Below, in pieces: positions 17,863 to 27,939 of a stretch of DNA of 39,000 bases. A model generated the notes under the pieces. It did not search any database. It saw only the letters and a program-made list of their open reading frames with translations, and had not been told where the DNA came from. This DNA is from Methyloprofundus sp. (lineage in GTDB: Bacteria; Pseudomonadota; Gammaproteobacteria; Methylococcales; Methylomonadaceae), in the NCBI GenBank assembly GCA_028599115.1, contig JAQRMR010000119.1, forward strand, positions 11,513 through 50,512. Direction: 5' to 3'. Position 1 is the stretch's first letter, and every line of letters starts with the position of its first letter. The position numbers and the translations under genes are program-made.

Positions 17863-19178
17863 ACATTCTCACTAGTTATATTAAGACCTAGGCGACTCGC
17901 TAATTGAACAAAATCAGGAAATGAAGTGTTTACGTTGGCACAATCATCGATAACAATCGTACCGGATGAACGTAAAGCCGCCATTGCAAAGGACATAGCA
18001 ATACGATGATCACCATGCGAAACAACCTGCCCCGAACCAATTTGACCGCCTCGAATAACCATACCATCTTCAGTCGGCTGCGCATCAACACCCAAAATTT
18101 GCAAACCATCTGCCATCACTTGAATACGATCACTTTCTTTAACGCGTAACTCCTTCGCTCCAGTTAAAACTGTTTCGCCTTCCGCACAAGCAGCCGCTAC
18201 AAATAACACAGGAAATTCATCAATCGCTAAAGCAACCAATTTCTCAGGGATGGCAATACCTTTCAACTTTGCAGAACGAATACGAATATCAGCGACAGGC
18301 TCTCCACCAACATCACGTTGATTGCTTAACTCAATATTAGCACCCATTAGTTTTAAAACATCAATCACACCTGTACGTGTTGGGTTAATACCCACATGCT
18401 TTAAAGTTAAATCTGAATTCGGCGCAATGGAAGCACCTACTAGAAAAAATGCCGCCGACGAAATATCACTTGGCACATCAATATCGGTTGCTGTTAACTG
18501 CCCATTTCGCTCAACACTTGCCTGATTGCCCGCTTGTTTAACAGGGTATGAAAATCCCTGTAACATTCTTTCTGTATGATCCCGCGTTGGCGCAGGCTCA
18601 GTTACTGAGGTTTCACCTTTTGCATATAAACCAGCCAGCAACAAACAAGATTTCACTTGCGCACTCGCAATCGGCATATCGTAATGAATACCTTGTAAAT
18701 TTCCTGCTTGTCCGCGTACCGTTAAAGGTGCAGTGCCTTTCTCGGTTGACTCAATAACTGCGCCCATCTCGCTTAGTGGGTCTGTCACACGGCGCATTGG
18801 ACGACCTGATAAAGACTCGTCCCCCGTTAATATAGAATCGAAATCTTGCCCAGCTAATAGACCACTCAATAAACGCATGGACGTGCCTGAATTACCTAGA
18901 TACATAGCTTCTTTAGGTGCTTTTAAACCGTCCAATCCCACACCATGAATCGTTACTTCGCCTTTATTTGGTCCCTCGATTTCAACCCCCATCGCTTGAA
19001 ATGCACGCAATGTTGCTAAAGCATCATCACCCTCCAAAAACCCAGTAACATGTGTCGTGCCTACTGCTATTGAACCTAGCATAATGGAGCGATGAGAGAT
19101 TGATTTATCTCCAGGTACGCGCGCTTCACCCTGAAGGTTTCCACCCGCTTGGACTGTAAATTGTATTGATTCTGTCAT
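17859..19178 (-). CDS. aroA: 3-phosphoshikimate 1-carboxyvinyltransferase (EPSP synthase)
   Basis: This 439-residue enzyme makes EPSP from shikimate-3-phosphate and PEP, the sixth step of the shikimate pathway. Visible motifs are GDKSISHRSIMLGSIA (residues 24-39), LGNSGTSMRLLSG, GRPMRR, DEFPVLFVAAA and RVKESDRI, all part of the two-domain inside-out barrel active site. It overlaps cmk by 4 bp and follows tyrA by 4 bp, so it is inside one transcript. In some relatives tyrA and aroA are fused; here they are separate genes. Confidence 0.97.
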   Translation of the reverse strand: MTESIQFTVQAGGNLQGEARVPGDKSISHRSIMLGSIAVGTTHVTGFLEGDDALATLRAFQAMGVEIEGPNKGEVTIHGVGLDGLKAPKEAMYLGNSGTSMRLLSGLLAGQDFDSILTGDESLSGRPMRRVTDPLSEMGAVIESTEKGTAPLTVRGQAGNLQGIHYDMPIASAQVKSCLLLAGLYAKGETSVTEPAPTRDHTERMLQGFSYPVKQAGNQASVERNGQLTATDIDVPSDISSAAFFLVGASIAPNSDLTLKHVGINPTRTGVIDVLKLMGANIELSNQRDVGGEPVADIRIRSAKLKGIAIPEKLVALAIDEFPVLFVAAACAEGETVLTGAKELRVKESDRIQVMADGLQILGVDAQPTEDGMVIRGGQIGSGQVVSHGDHRIAMSFAMAALRSSGTIVIDDCANVNTSFPDFVQLASRLGLNITSENV

Positions 19179-19182
19179 AAGT

Positions 19183-20052
19183 TTACTGTAATTCTAAAAA
19201 TCGTTGTCTTGCTTGGTTTGCATAAGAAAAGCTATCAAATAATTCCTGCGATTGCTCTTGCTCTAATTTTGCCTTAACCCCATTTAACTCAGCACATAAC
19301 TGGTCAATTAAAGGAATAATTTGCTCTTTATTGGCCATACAAATATCTAGCCACATGGTAGGGTCGCTTGATGCTATCCGTGTGAAATCTTTAAACCCCC
19401 CTGCTGCATATTTAAAAATATCCGCCGTTTCATCTTTTTTACCTAAAAAATTAACCAAAGAAAAAGCCAAAATATGCGGTAAATGACTGGTTGCCGCTAA
19501 AACAGCATCATGCTGTGTTATATCCATTGATGTCACACTACTACCGATTTTCTGCCAAAACTCTTCTGCTTTGCGAATAAATTCAGGCGCAGTTTCTTTA
19601 ACCGGGGTTAATATCAGGCGCTTGCCTTGATATAAGTCATCGCGAGCTGCATCCACCCCACTATTTTCAGCGCCTGCAATCGGGTGTGCTGGAACAAAGT
19701 TTCGTGGCACTTCAGCCAACGCCTGTTTTAATGCAGTGATAACACTTGCTTTAGTGCTTCCTGCATCCATATATAAAGTTTCTTCAGACCAAAGCGGCTT
19801 TAACTGCGCAAAAATAACTGGCATAGCACCCACCGGTGTAGCAATAATCACACAATCTGCACCTGCTACCGCGAGCGCTAAATTAGTGCTGTATGTATCA
19901 ACCACACCTAACTCTTTGGCACGCTGTAAATTTGCTAAATCTTGCTCTCTACCATACGCTGAGAAATTCTCACATAACCCTTGCAGGCGGGCAGAACGAG
20001 CAATAGAACCGCCAATCAGCCCAACACCAATAATGCAGATTTTATTAAACAT
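19183..20052 (-). CDS. tyrA: Prephenate dehydrogenase (TyrA)
   Basis: This 289-residue protein has the Rossmann motif GVGLIGGS at residues 9-16, the catalytic His region FVPAHPIAGAENSG and the C-terminal helical dimerisation domain (SHLPHILAF). It converts prephenate (or arogenate) to the tyrosine precursor. No chorismate mutase domain is attached, unlike the enteric TyrA. The gene overlaps hisC by 8 bp and lies directly before aroA, the arrangement described as tyrA-aroA in Pseudomonas, where they can be fused. Confidence 0.95.
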   Translation of the reverse strand: MFNKICIIGVGLIGGSIARSARLQGLCENFSAYGREQDLANLQRAKELGVVDTYSTNLALAVAGADCVIIATPVGAMPVIFAQLKPLWSEETLYMDAGSTKASVITALKQALAEVPRNFVPAHPIAGAENSGVDAARDDLYQGKRLILTPVKETAPEFIRKAEEFWQKIGSSVTSMDITQHDAVLAATSHLPHILAFSLVNFLGKKDETADIFKYAAGGFKDFTRIASSDPTMWLDICMANKEQIIPLIDQLCAELNGVKAKLEQEQSQELFDSFSYANQARQRFLELQ

Positions 20053-21151
20053 TCACTAAAACTTCTTTCAGTGCTTCGATAAAAAATGCATTTTCAGCTT
20101 CTGTGCCAATACTAATTCTTAAGTGATTAGGCATTTCATAATTGGCAACGGGGCGAACAATCACACCTTTATGTAACAATGCTGTATTAATGCTTGCCGC
20201 TTCCCTAGCTAAATCCACAGAAATAAAATTACCTACAGAGTCAATCCAAGCTAAATCAAGCTCAGAAAAAGCTGCTTTTAACTGCACCATTCCTGCATCG
20301 TTTAAACGAATAGTTTCCGCTAAATAATCTGCATCAGCTAAAGCAGCTTCAGCCGCTACCAATGCGAGTGCATTATTATTAAATGGTTGGCGAACGCGAT
20401 TTAAAAGATCAGCCATCGCAGTGGAAGATAAACTATAACCAACACGTAGCCCCGCTAAGCCATAAGCTTTAGAAAAGGTACGGGTAATCACTAAATTAGG
20501 AAATTGCTTTAACCAAGGCACCGAATTTGGGTAATCTGTTTCTGCCACATATTCAAAATACGCTTCATCAAGCACAGTAATAATATGCTCTGGCACTTTG
20601 GATAAAAATTGGCTTAACTCAGCTTCACTTAAGTAAGTACCCGTCGGATTGTTTGGGTTGGCAATAAAGATGAGTTTTGTTTTCTCGGTGATTGCCGCCA
20701 ACATTCCATCTAAATCGTGGCCATAATTAATTGCCGGGATAACTTTAGCAATAGCGCCAACAGATTGAGTAACAATAGGATAAACAGCAAAAGCATGCTG
20801 CGAAAAAATCACTTCCGTTTCTGGGTTTAAAAAAGCACGCGCAAGCAACTCTAAAATCTCATTAGAACCATTACCTAATGTTATTTGCTGTTCAGAAACA
20901 GTGTATTTTTTAGCTAACGCCGCCTTTAAATCAAAGGCATTACCATCGGGATAACGTGATAATTCAGGTATTTCTTTTTTAATAGCCGCCGAAACTTTAG
21001 GGCTAGGACCCAAAGGATTTTCATTAGAGGCTAATTTAACAATCTTAGTTAAACCTAATTCTCTCTGTAATTCAGAAACAGGTTTTCCTGCTTGATAAGG
21101 AACTAATTTTTGTACGCCTAAGTTAGCGAGTTGCTCAATGCTTTGTTGCAT
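20045..21151 (-). CDS. hisC: Histidinol-phosphate aminotransferase, aromatic-operon copy
   Basis: This 368-residue class I/II aminotransferase has ASNENPLGPSP near the N-terminus, NPNNPTGTYL, and the PLP lysine in TRTFSKAYGLAGLRVGY. HisC proteins in this supraoperon position (often called HisC2 or HisHb) are thought to transaminate phenylpyruvate and 4-hydroxyphenylpyruvate as well as imidazole-acetol phosphate. Its setting between pheA and tyrA supports an aromatic role. It overlaps tyrA by 8 bp, but a 152-bp gap with a long hairpin separates it from pheA. Confidence 0.94.
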   Translation of the reverse strand: MQQSIEQLANLGVQKLVPYQAGKPVSELQRELGLTKIVKLASNENPLGPSPKVSAAIKKEIPELSRYPDGNAFDLKAALAKKYTVSEQQITLGNGSNEILELLARAFLNPETEVIFSQHAFAVYPIVTQSVGAIAKVIPAINYGHDLDGMLAAITEKTKLIFIANPNNPTGTYLSEAELSQFLSKVPEHIITVLDEAYFEYVAETDYPNSVPWLKQFPNLVITRTFSKAYGLAGLRVGYSLSSTAMADLLNRVRQPFNNNALALVAAEAALADADYLAETIRLNDAGMVQLKAAFSELDLAWIDSVGNFISVDLAREAASINTALLHKGVIVRPVANYEMPNHLRISIGTEAENAFFIEALKEVLVNV

Positions 21152-21222
21152 AGTAAATTTTTAGAAAATTAAAAAATGACAGTTATACTGTTTAAAAAAC
21201 TTAAGAAAAACAGCGTCTCAAT

Positions 21223-21298
21223 TTAAAGGTATCTCTGATTAAGTTGATTATAATTTAGCTCACTAAAACTAATCGGCCTTGGTCAGAGCTTCCTTAAA
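21223..21298 (+). repeat. Long imperfect inverted repeat between hisC and pheA
   Basis: Arms starting CTCTGATTAAG (21233) and ending CTTGGTCAGAG (21288) pair over about 25 bp around a short loop near 21258-21262. Several positions pair only as G-U in RNA copied from the plus strand, opposite to the flanking genes. Outer TTAAAGG/CCTTAAA segments extend the pairing. It could be a decayed palindromic repeat or an RNA structure; only this copy was seen in the window. Confidence 0.45.
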
Positions 21299-21303
21299 GG
21301 GTG

Positions 21304-22389
21304 TTATAAAACTGCTTTAGGGTAAGAGCCTAGTATTTTTAGCTGCGTCACTTTCGACGCTAACTCATCTATTGCTTGCTTAGGTTTATCATCAGAACAA
21401 TGACCTTCTATATCAATAAAAAACCGGTATTCCCATAAACCTTCCCGCGAAGGTCTAGATTCAATACGCGTCATATCAATACTATATTTTGCAAATGGCT
21501 GCAGGATTTCATGTAGTGCGCCCGCATCATTTTTAAGTGAAATTAATAATGATGTTTTATCTTTCTTTGTTGCACTCGTTTCCAAGCGCCCAATAACAAC
21601 AAATCGAGTGGTATTATTCAACTCATCTTCAATACATTTTTCTAAGATCGTCACATTATATATTTCAGCGGCCACCTCACCTGCAATGGCTGCGGCACCG
21701 GGTGTTGCCGATGCTAACCGAGCCGCTTCAGCATTACTATTGACTTCAGTACACTGCACATTCGGTAGATTTTGTTCTAGCCACTTACGACACTGCGCTA
21801 AAGATTGTTTATGTGAAAATATTTCCGTGATCTCACTTAAATCTAAAGCATTAGACATTAAGTTATGATGAATTCTAATTTCAACTTCACCACAAATTTT
21901 TAATGGCGAAGCATGAAAACTATCTAAAGTGTGGGTAACAACACCTTCAGTCGAATTTTCAATCGGCACAACACCAAAATCGCAATGACCTGTCTCAACG
22001 GCTTTAAAAATACCTTCAATGGTTGTGACAGCTTCCGTATTGACCGCATGACCAAAATGCTTAAATGCCGCTTGCTGAGTAAAAGTCCCTGCTGGCCCTA
22101 AAAAAGCAACTTGCATTGGCTTTTCTAGCGCTAAACAAGCGGACATAATTTCTCTAAAGAAATAAGCGGCTGTTGCATCACTTAACGGCCCTGGATTAAG
22201 ATCTTGTATCCGGCGTAAAACAAGCGCCTCTCTATCAGGGCGATAAAAACTCGCATCATCACCAGATGCTAATTTTGTTCTAGCAACCTCTTCAGCCAAT
22301 TTTGCACGCTTATTAATAAGCTGCAATATTGCTTGATCAATCTCATCAATTTGATTTCTTAGTTCACTTAAAGGAATTACGTCAGTCAT
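21304..22389 (-). CDS. pheA: Bifunctional chorismate mutase/prephenate dehydratase (P-protein)
   Basis: This 361-residue fusion has an AroQ chorismate mutase domain (about residues 5-88; IDEIDQAILQLINKRAKLA), a prephenate dehydratase domain (about 92-270; FLGPAGTFTQQAA, and the catalytic NNTTRFVVIG) and a C-terminal ACT domain (about 283-356) with the ESRP feedback motif (RIESRPSREGLWEYRFF). It converts chorismate to phenylpyruvate and is probably inhibited by phenylalanine. It lies 15 bp after serC. Confidence 0.97.
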   Translation of the reverse strand: MTDVIPLSELRNQIDEIDQAILQLINKRAKLAEEVARTKLASGDDASFYRPDREALVLRRIQDLNPGPLSDATAAYFFREIMSACLALEKPMQVAFLGPAGTFTQQAAFKHFGHAVNTEAVTTIEGIFKAVETGHCDFGVVPIENSTEGVVTHTLDSFHASPLKICGEVEIRIHHNLMSNALDLSEITEIFSHKQSLAQCRKWLEQNLPNVQCTEVNSNAEAARLASATPGAAAIAGEVAAEIYNVTILEKCIEDELNNTTRFVVIGRLETSATKKDKTSLLISLKNDAGALHEILQPFAKYSIDMTRIESRPSREGLWEYRFFIDIEGHCSDDKPKQAIDELASKVTQLKILGSYPKAVL

Positions 22390-22404
22390 AGCATTAATTT
22401 TAGT

Positions 22405-23484
22405 TTAATGAGTTCGTTCAAATTCAGCCATAAATTGAATCAAGGCATTAACTCCAGACTCAGGCATCGCATTATAAATACTTGCTCGCATACCACCGAC
22501 TGAACGATGCCCTTTTAACGCAAGAAAACCTTCCGCTTTAGCTTGTTTAAGAAACACAGCATCTAAGTCAGTATTGGCTAAAATAAACGGCACATTCATT
22601 CGAGATCTATCTTGTTTAGCAACGGGATTACTATATAAGCTAGATTGATCAATTGCACTATATAGAGCAGTAGATTTGCGTTGGTTAATCTTTTCAATCG
22701 CCGCGATTCCACCTTGGGCTTTTAACCATTGATAAACCAAACCAACTAAATACCAATTGTAGGTTGCCGGTGTATTAAGCATAGACTCCTGAGCCGCTTG
22801 TTTTTCATAATTAAAAATATCTGGTAAACCTGCTTGCGCATGGCCTAACAAATCATCTCTTACAATCACAACAGTAACACCTGCAGGCCCCATATTTTTT
22901 TGCGCACCCGCATAAATCAGCCCAAATTGACTAACATCAATTTCTTTAGACAGAATGTTAGACGACATGTCCGCAACCAAAGGTAAACCACCTGAGTCAG
23001 GAATATCTGCAAATTCCACACCATGAATGGTTTCATTTGGCGTGTAGTGCAAATAAGCAGCTTGCTCATCGAGCTGCCAATTTGAACGATCTGGAATAGC
23101 GGTATGCTTATTACTCTCAGAGCTTGCCGAAACAATAACATCACAGTAAGGCTTAGCGCTTTTAATCGCTTTTTCTGACCAAGCGCCTGTGTTGATATAA
23201 CAAGCCTTAGTTTTACCCGCTAAAATATTAGCGGGAATAAAGGAAAATTGCGCCGTTGCACCGCCCTGTAAAAACAAAATTTTATAGTTAGCGGGAATAT
23301 TCATTAAAGTACGTAAATCTTGATGCAGATTTTCCGCAATCGACATAAACTCAGCACCGCGATGGCTCATTTCCATCACTGACATGCCAGAGTTTTGCCA
23401 GTTCAACATTTCTGCTTGTGCTTGCTTTAAAACTTCTGCAGGTAAAACAGAAGGCCCCGCACTAAAATTATAAGTCGATGACAT
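22405..23484 (-). CDS. serC: Phosphoserine aminotransferase
   Basis: This 359-residue class V aminotransferase makes 3-phosphoserine (and the PLP pathway intermediate 4-phosphohydroxythreonine). The N-terminal YNFSAGPSVLP, LFLQGGATAQF for PLP phosphate binding, the lysine in YAGAQKNMGPAG and the C-terminal KGHRSVGGMRASIYNA are all present. The start overlaps the gyrA stop by one base (TAATG). Together with pdxJ in the neighbouring operon, this window holds two genes relevant to PLP synthesis. Confidence 0.97.
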   Translation of the reverse strand: MSSTYNFSAGPSVLPAEVLKQAQAEMLNWQNSGMSVMEMSHRGAEFMSIAENLHQDLRTLMNIPANYKILFLQGGATAQFSFIPANILAGKTKACYINTGAWSEKAIKSAKPYCDVIVSASSESNKHTAIPDRSNWQLDEQAAYLHYTPNETIHGVEFADIPDSGGLPLVADMSSNILSKEIDVSQFGLIYAGAQKNMGPAGVTVVIVRDDLLGHAQAGLPDIFNYEKQAAQESMLNTPATYNWYLVGLVYQWLKAQGGIAAIEKINQRKSTALYSAIDQSSLYSNPVAKQDRSRMNVPFILANTDLDAVFLKQAKAEGFLALKGHRSVGGMRASIYNAMPESGVNALIQFMAEFERTH

Positions 23485-26111
23485 TATTCGCCCTCACTTG
23501 TGTTGTTATTTTCTATTTCAGTCACTTCACCATCAACTGCCTCAGTAGCAAGCTCAGACAATTCATTATCAGCATCGTCCTCATCTACTAGCCCATCAAT
23601 CTTATCCACACCCACCACTTTTTCTTTGGAGTCTAAACGAATCACTTTCACGCCCTGAGTATTTCGTCCAATCACTGAAATTTCATCAACCCGAGTACGC
23701 ACCAAAACGCCGCCACTAGTAATTAACATGATTTCATCATGATCTTCAACCAATACTGCACCGACTAGCGCACCATTTCTATCTGAAGTTTGCATAGCAA
23801 TCATGCCCTGTCCACCTCGTTTGTGACGAGTGAATTCAGCTAGTTTAGTACGTTTACCGTAACCATTTTCTGTTACATTTAGCACGGAGCCTTCAGATGA
23901 AATAATCAAAGAGATAATTCTTTGCTCTTCGCTGATGCGCATTCCACGAACACCTGTTGCTGTACGCCCCATAGAACGGACATCAGATTCATTAAAGCAA
24001 ACCACTTTACCGCTATTGCTAAATAATAAAATATCTCGTTCACCATCCGTTACCGCAACGCCGACTAACTCATCACCTTCACGTAAATCAATGGCAATTT
24101 TTCCGTTGCTACGTTGACGCTCAAATTCTTTTAATGGTGTTTTTTTAACTGTTCCAGCGGCAGTCGCCATGAAAATATATTGCGCTTCGCTGTATTCACG
24201 AACCGTCAACATTGCGCTAATTTGCTCACCTTTTTCTAGTGGCAGTAAATTAACAAAAGGTTTGCCACGTGAAGCACGACTCGCAATAGGGAGTTGATAA
24301 ACTTTTAACCAATACACTTTACCCGCAGAAGAAAAACATAAAACCGTATCATGCGTATTCGCTACGATTAATTTTTCAACAAAATCTTCTTCTTTAGTTG
24401 CCGTTGCAGATTTTCCTCGCCCACCACGTCGTTGTGCTTGGTACTCTTCTAATCGCTGTGATTTAACATATCCTTCATGCGACATGGTAACCACTACATC
24501 TTCTTCAGTAATGAAATCAGCCTCAGATAGACTTAAAGAATCAACTAGTAATTCAGTACGACGCTCATCATTATATTCTTCTCTGATGGCTTCTAACTCT
24601 TCACGAATAACTTCCATTAAACGAATAGCGCTATTAAGTATCGCTAAATAACCATCAATTAATTCGAGCAATTGCTTGTACTCATTAACAATCTTATCTT
24701 GCTCTAAACCTGTTAAACGATGTAAACGTAAATCTAAAATAGCACCTGCTTGCGCCTCAGATAAACGATATTCAGAACCGTGAATACCAAACTCTAAAGC
24801 CAATCCATCAGGACGAGACCGGTCTGCATCAGCGCGCTCTAAAAGTGATTCAACTAAGCCAGCATTCCAAGTTTTTTCTAATAAGCCACGCTTTGCTTCA
24901 GCAGGATTGGCTGCCGATTTAATGAGCGCAATCATTTCATCAATATTGGACATAGCGACTGCTAAACCTTCCAACACATGCGCTCGCTCACGGGCTTTTC
25001 TTAATAAATAAATCGTACGTCGTGTCACCACCTCACGACGATGGTTAATAAACGCATGCAGAATTTCTTTTAAATTCATACATTGTGGTCGGCCATCAGA
25101 AATAGCCACCATATTGATGCCAAAAACAGTACGTAGCTGTGTTTGTTTATATAAATTATTTAAGATGACCTCAGGCATTTCACCACGGCGTAACTCAATC
25201 ACCATGCGCATACCATCTTTATCAGATTCATCTCTTAAGCCAGAGATACCTTCAACTTTCCCAAGCTTAATCAGCTCGGCAATTTTTTCTAACAAGCGAG
25301 CTTTATTAACTTGGTAAGGCAGTTCGGTAACGATAATCGCTTGACGCGAGCCTTGGCTGTAATCTTCAACATGGCTGCGTGCACGAATATAAACTTTACC
25401 GCGCCCCGTCATATAGGCATCATAGATACCCCCGATACCATTAATAATTCCCGCTGTAGGGAAATCAGGACCAGGCAGGTACTCCATGAGGTCTCTAATT
25501 TGAATATCTGGCGTATCAATCATCGCCAAACAAGCCGTAATGACCTCACCTAAGTTATGCGGTGGAATATTTGTTGCCATTCCTACCGCAATCCCTGAAG
25601 AACCGTTCACTAATAACGCAGGAACTCGTGCTGGCAGAACCGTTGGCTCTGATTCAGAATCATCATAGTTCGATGCGAAATCAACCGTTTCTTTGTCTAA
25701 ATCAGCGAGCATTTCATGGGCAATTTTAGCCATACGTACTTCGGTATAACGCATCGCCGCAGGCGAATCTCCATCGACTGAACCAAAGTTTCCTTGTCCA
25801 TCAACCAGCATATAACGCAATGAAAATGGCTGAGCCATTCTTACAATCGTATCGTAAACGGCTGTATCACCATGAGGGTGATATTTACCAATAACATCTC
25901 CGACCACACGAGCTGATTTTTTATAGGCTTTATTCCAATCATTCCCTAAAACATTCATCGCATATAAAACACGTCGATGAACAGGTTTGAGTCCATCTCT
26001 AACATCAGGAAGCGCACGGCCGACAATAACACTCATTGCATAATCGAGATAGGACTGCTCCATCTCATCTTCGATATTAACTACTGTAATTTCTTTAGCA
26101 AACTCTGACAT
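23484..26111 (-). CDS. gyrA: DNA gyrase subunit A
   Basis: This 875-residue subunit cuts and rejoins DNA during negative supercoiling. The catalytic Tyr122 lies in [10 protein letters not shown], and the quinolone-determining region [17 protein letters not shown] has Thr83 (Ser in E. coli) and Asp87. The gyrase-specific GyrA box QRRGGRG follows, with six-bladed C-terminal wrapping repeats and an acidic tail, so it is GyrA rather than ParC. It heads the serC-pheA-hisC-tyrA-aroA-cmk run. The ribosome site AAGGA is good. The likely promoter is about 300 bp upstream, beyond a repeat. Confidence 0.98.
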   Translation of the reverse strand: MSEFAKEITVVNIEDEMEQSYLDYAMSVIVGRALPDVRDGLKPVHRRVLYAMNVLGNDWNKAYKKSARVVGDVIGKYHPHGDTAVYDTIVRMAQPFSLRYMLVDGQGNFGSVDGDSPAAMRYTEVRMAKIAHEMLADLDKETVDFASNYDDSESEPTVLPARVPALLVNGSSGIAVGMATNIPPHNLGEVITACLAMIDTPDIQIRDLMEYLPGPDFPTAGIINGIGGIYDAYMTGRGKVYIRARSHVEDYSQGSRQAIIVTELPYQVNKARLLEKIAELIKLGKVEGISGLRDESDKDGMRMVIELRRGEMPEVILNNLYKQTQLRTVFGINMVAISDGRPQCMNLKEILHAFINHRREVVTRRTIYLLRKARERAHVLEGLAVAMSNIDEMIALIKSAANPAEAKRGLLEKTWNAGLVESLLERADADRSRPDGLALEFGIHGSEYRLSEAQAGAILDLRLHRLTGLEQDKIVNEYKQLLELIDGYLAILNSAIRLMEVIREELEAIREEYNDERRTELLVDSLSLSEADFITEEDVVVTMSHEGYVKSQRLEEYQAQRRGGRGKSATATKEEDFVEKLIVANTHDTVLCFSSAGKVYWLKVYQLPIASRASRGKPFVNLLPLEKGEQISAMLTVREYSEAQYIFMATAAGTVKKTPLKEFERQRSNGKIAIDLREGDELVGVAVTDGERDILLFSNSGKVVCFNESDVRSMGRTATGVRGMRISEEQRIISLIISSEGSVLNVTENGYGKRTKLAEFTRHKRGGQGMIAMQTSDRNGALVGAVLVEDHDEIMLITSGGVLVRTRVDEISVIGRNTQGVKVIRLDSKEKVVGVDKIDGLVDEDDADNELSELATEAVDGEVTEIENNNTSEGE

Positions 26112-26264
26112 TCGTTCCTTGCCTATAAAGATGACTAATAATCTGCATTACCTGCAAATAATTAAATTAATTTTTCAAAACCGTTCTGGTCACTGTTTCT
26201 AACTTTAAAACTGGCTTCCAAACTAGGTGTGCATACACTTCTAACATTTTTCGTTAAGTTTCGT

Positions 26265-26366
26265 GTAGGATGGTAGAGCGTCTTTTTGCGAAACCCATCT
26301 TTCTGCGTGGGGTTGGTGGGTTTCATTACGCATCTAAAAACAGGCACTTCATTTTAACCATCCTAC
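26265..26366. repeat. Double-hairpin repeat, copy A (GTAGGATGG...CCATCCTAC)
   Basis: The ends GTAGGATGG and CCATCCTAC are exact complements, and an inner pair GAAACCCA/TGGGTTTC forms a second stem. The element is 102 bp and about 85% identical by hand alignment to copy B at 38738-38840, in the same orientation. It has no coding capacity. Palindromic repeats of this general kind are common in Methylococcales genomes, but the family name is not known to me. Confidence 0.8.
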
Positions 26367-26407
26367 AAAATGTTAATTCACACCAAATGACTACTTAGCA
26401 ACCTATA

Positions 26408-26416
26408 ATTATAGCA
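26408..26416 (-). promoter_or_regulatory. Candidate extended -10 promoter for gyrA
   Basis: On the minus strand TGCTATAAT is a perfect -10 with the TG extension, which can work without a good -35 (none at the right distance is convincing). The start would give a leader of about 290 nt containing the double-hairpin repeat. Confidence 0.4.
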
Positions 26417-26512
26417 TAAGCTTACTATCAAGAAGACGATATACCGCATTCCAGATTCAGATAAGCAAGGTTATTTAAATAGTGTTTAATAATTTTCAAC
26501 GCTCGACGACAT

Positions 26513-27247
26513 CTACCTAGCGTCTCTCATTATCCGCTTCATATCTCGTACCGCTTTATCCAAACCACTAAAAACCGCTTGTGCAATTAATGCATGCCCT
26601 ATATTTAACTCAACTATTTCAGGTACCTTGCAAATCGCTTCTACATTAAATAGGTTTAAACCATGCCCGGCATTAACTTGTAAGCCTGCACTATGCGCAT
26701 AATTAGCAGCTTCGGCAATACGTTTTAGTTCAATCAGTTGCTCTGATTTTGTTTTTGCATCGGCATAACGACCGGTATGTAGCTCAATAACAGGCGCACC
26801 CGCTTTTACGGCTGCATCAATTTGCAACTCTTCGGGATCAATAAACAAAGATACTTCAATATCAGACTCGGCTAATTTAGAGCATGCTCGCTGCATTTTT
26901 TCAGGGCTTGCAGCAACATCTAAGCCACCTTCCGTGGTTAACTCCTCTCTCTTCTCAGGAACCAAGCAACAGGCATAAGGCTTAACCTGTGTTGCAATAG
27001 TCAGCATTTCATCTGTTACTGCCATTTCAAAATTTAAGCGCGTATGAATCATTTCCTTTAATAAAAACATATCTCGGTCTTGCATATGTCGTCTATCTTC
27101 GCGTAAATGCGCGGTAATGCCATCAGCACCTGCTTGCTCTGCAATAAAGGCCGCCTGCAATGGTTCTGGATATTGTGTACCTCGCGCTTGTCTTAAGGTT
27201 GCGATATGATCAATATTAACGCCTAATAAAATCAATGAGTTTTGCAT
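26513..27247 (-). CDS. pdxJ: Pyridoxine 5'-phosphate synthase
   Basis: This 244-residue TIM-barrel enzyme condenses deoxyxylulose 5-phosphate with 3-amino-1-hydroxyacetone 1-phosphate to make pyridoxine phosphate. The N-terminal [29 protein letters not shown], the Glu in NFEMAV, and the C-terminal NAGHGLN and ELNIGHALI phosphate sites are all seen. It overlaps recO by 16 bp and ends the era-recO-pdxJ cluster typical of gammaproteobacteria. Confidence 0.97.
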   Translation of the reverse strand: MQNSLILLGVNIDHIATLRQARGTQYPEPLQAAFIAEQAGADGITAHLREDRRHMQDRDMFLLKEMIHTRLNFEMAVTDEMLTIATQVKPYACCLVPEKREELTTEGGLDVAASPEKMQRACSKLAESDIEVSLFIDPEELQIDAAVKAGAPVIELHTGRYADAKTKSEQLIELKRIAEAANYAHSAGLQVNAGHGLNLFNVEAICKVPEIVELNIGHALIAQAVFSGLDKAVRDMKRIMRDAR

Positions 27248-27939
27248 GTTTTTTGTTGGATAAGTTGTGACATTAAACTGCGTGATTTCAGTATTTTGCC
27301 TTGTAAATAAAAATCAATTACCGAGCGCATTAGCTGTTTTGCCTGCTGTAATTGAGTTGAAGTCGTGTAATTTTCCTGCTGCATTGCGATTAACGTACTA
27401 CCTTCAATTGTACCTTTACTATTCACGCTAGCGCCTTGCTCTATATCAAAATGATAACGTAATTCAGCTTGAATTTCCTCACCAGTGCTTGCATCAAATT
27501 CTAACTGTAAAGCATAGCCTAAAGCGTCAATTAATTGAATTTCAAAACAACGTAAAGCAGACTCTACTGCTGTGTTATTTTGTAAGGCTGTTAAACACTT
27601 GATATACGCAATAAATATATCAGGATATGGCTCACCTTCGGGTAAAAAATGGCGAATCAATTCATTGATATAATAAGCACAATACATATTAAGCTCTGGG
27701 AAACTATATTCTATATTTCCCGGCTCTACATGCTGTAATGTTTTTAAAGACTGAGAACCAAAGTAACTAATATTCAATGGCAAAAAAGGACGCAACAAAC
27801 CTAAATAAGGTGATTTTTGTTGCCTAACACCTTTAGCAATAATAGATACCCGCCCTGTGCTTTGGGTAAATACATCAACAATAACACTGCTTTCTTTAAA
27901 GTTTTGCTGATGTATTAAAAACCCAAGCTGTAAGCTAAT
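27232..27939 (-). CDS. recO: DNA repair protein RecO, probable AUU start
   Basis: RecO works with RecF/RecR to load RecA on gapped DNA and has an N-terminal OB fold. In-frame translation from 27939 gives 235 residues with the conserved OB-fold region ([20 protein letters not shown], then [20 protein letters not shown]), matching the usual 235-245 residue length. There is no ATG, GTG or TTG in this part; the first is a TTG at 27798, which would delete the OB fold. The codon ATT at 27939-27937 overlaps the era stop (ATTAG) and has AGGA 7 bases upstream, so it is the best start. The long form is the supported reading; the AUU start is inferred. Confidence 0.82.
   Translation of the reverse strand: MSLQLGFLIHQQNFKESSVIVDVFTQSTGRVSIIAKGVRQQKSPYLGLLRPFLPLNISYFGSQSLKTLQHVEPGNIEYSFPELNMYCAYYINELIRHFLPEGEPYPDIFIAYIKCLTALQNNTAVESALRCFEIQLIDALGYALQLEFDASTGEEIQAELRYHFDIEQGASVNSKGTIEGSTLIAMQQENYTTSTQLQQAKQLMRSVIDFYLQGKILKSRSLMSQLIQQKTCKTH

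Larger units (their letters stand above)
26112..26512. other. Intergenic region between pdxJ and gyrA
   Basis: This 401-bp gap contains no convincing gene. It holds the double-hairpin repeat at 26265-26366 and a candidate extended -10 promoter directed at gyrA at 26408-26416. The rest is AT-rich without other recognisable features. An open frame at 26162-26347 on the minus strand runs through the repeat and is not credible as a gene. Confidence 0.6.

Noticed and set aside
23484-26111. Thr83 in GyrA as acquired quinolone resistance
   Set aside because: Thr at this position is the natural residue in many bacteria, so no resistance mutation can be claimed.
26162-26347. 61-codon open frame on the minus strand in the gyrA-pdxJ gap
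   Set aside because: It is formed by the palindromic repeat; a similar peptide arises from copy B, so it reflects the repeat, not a gene.
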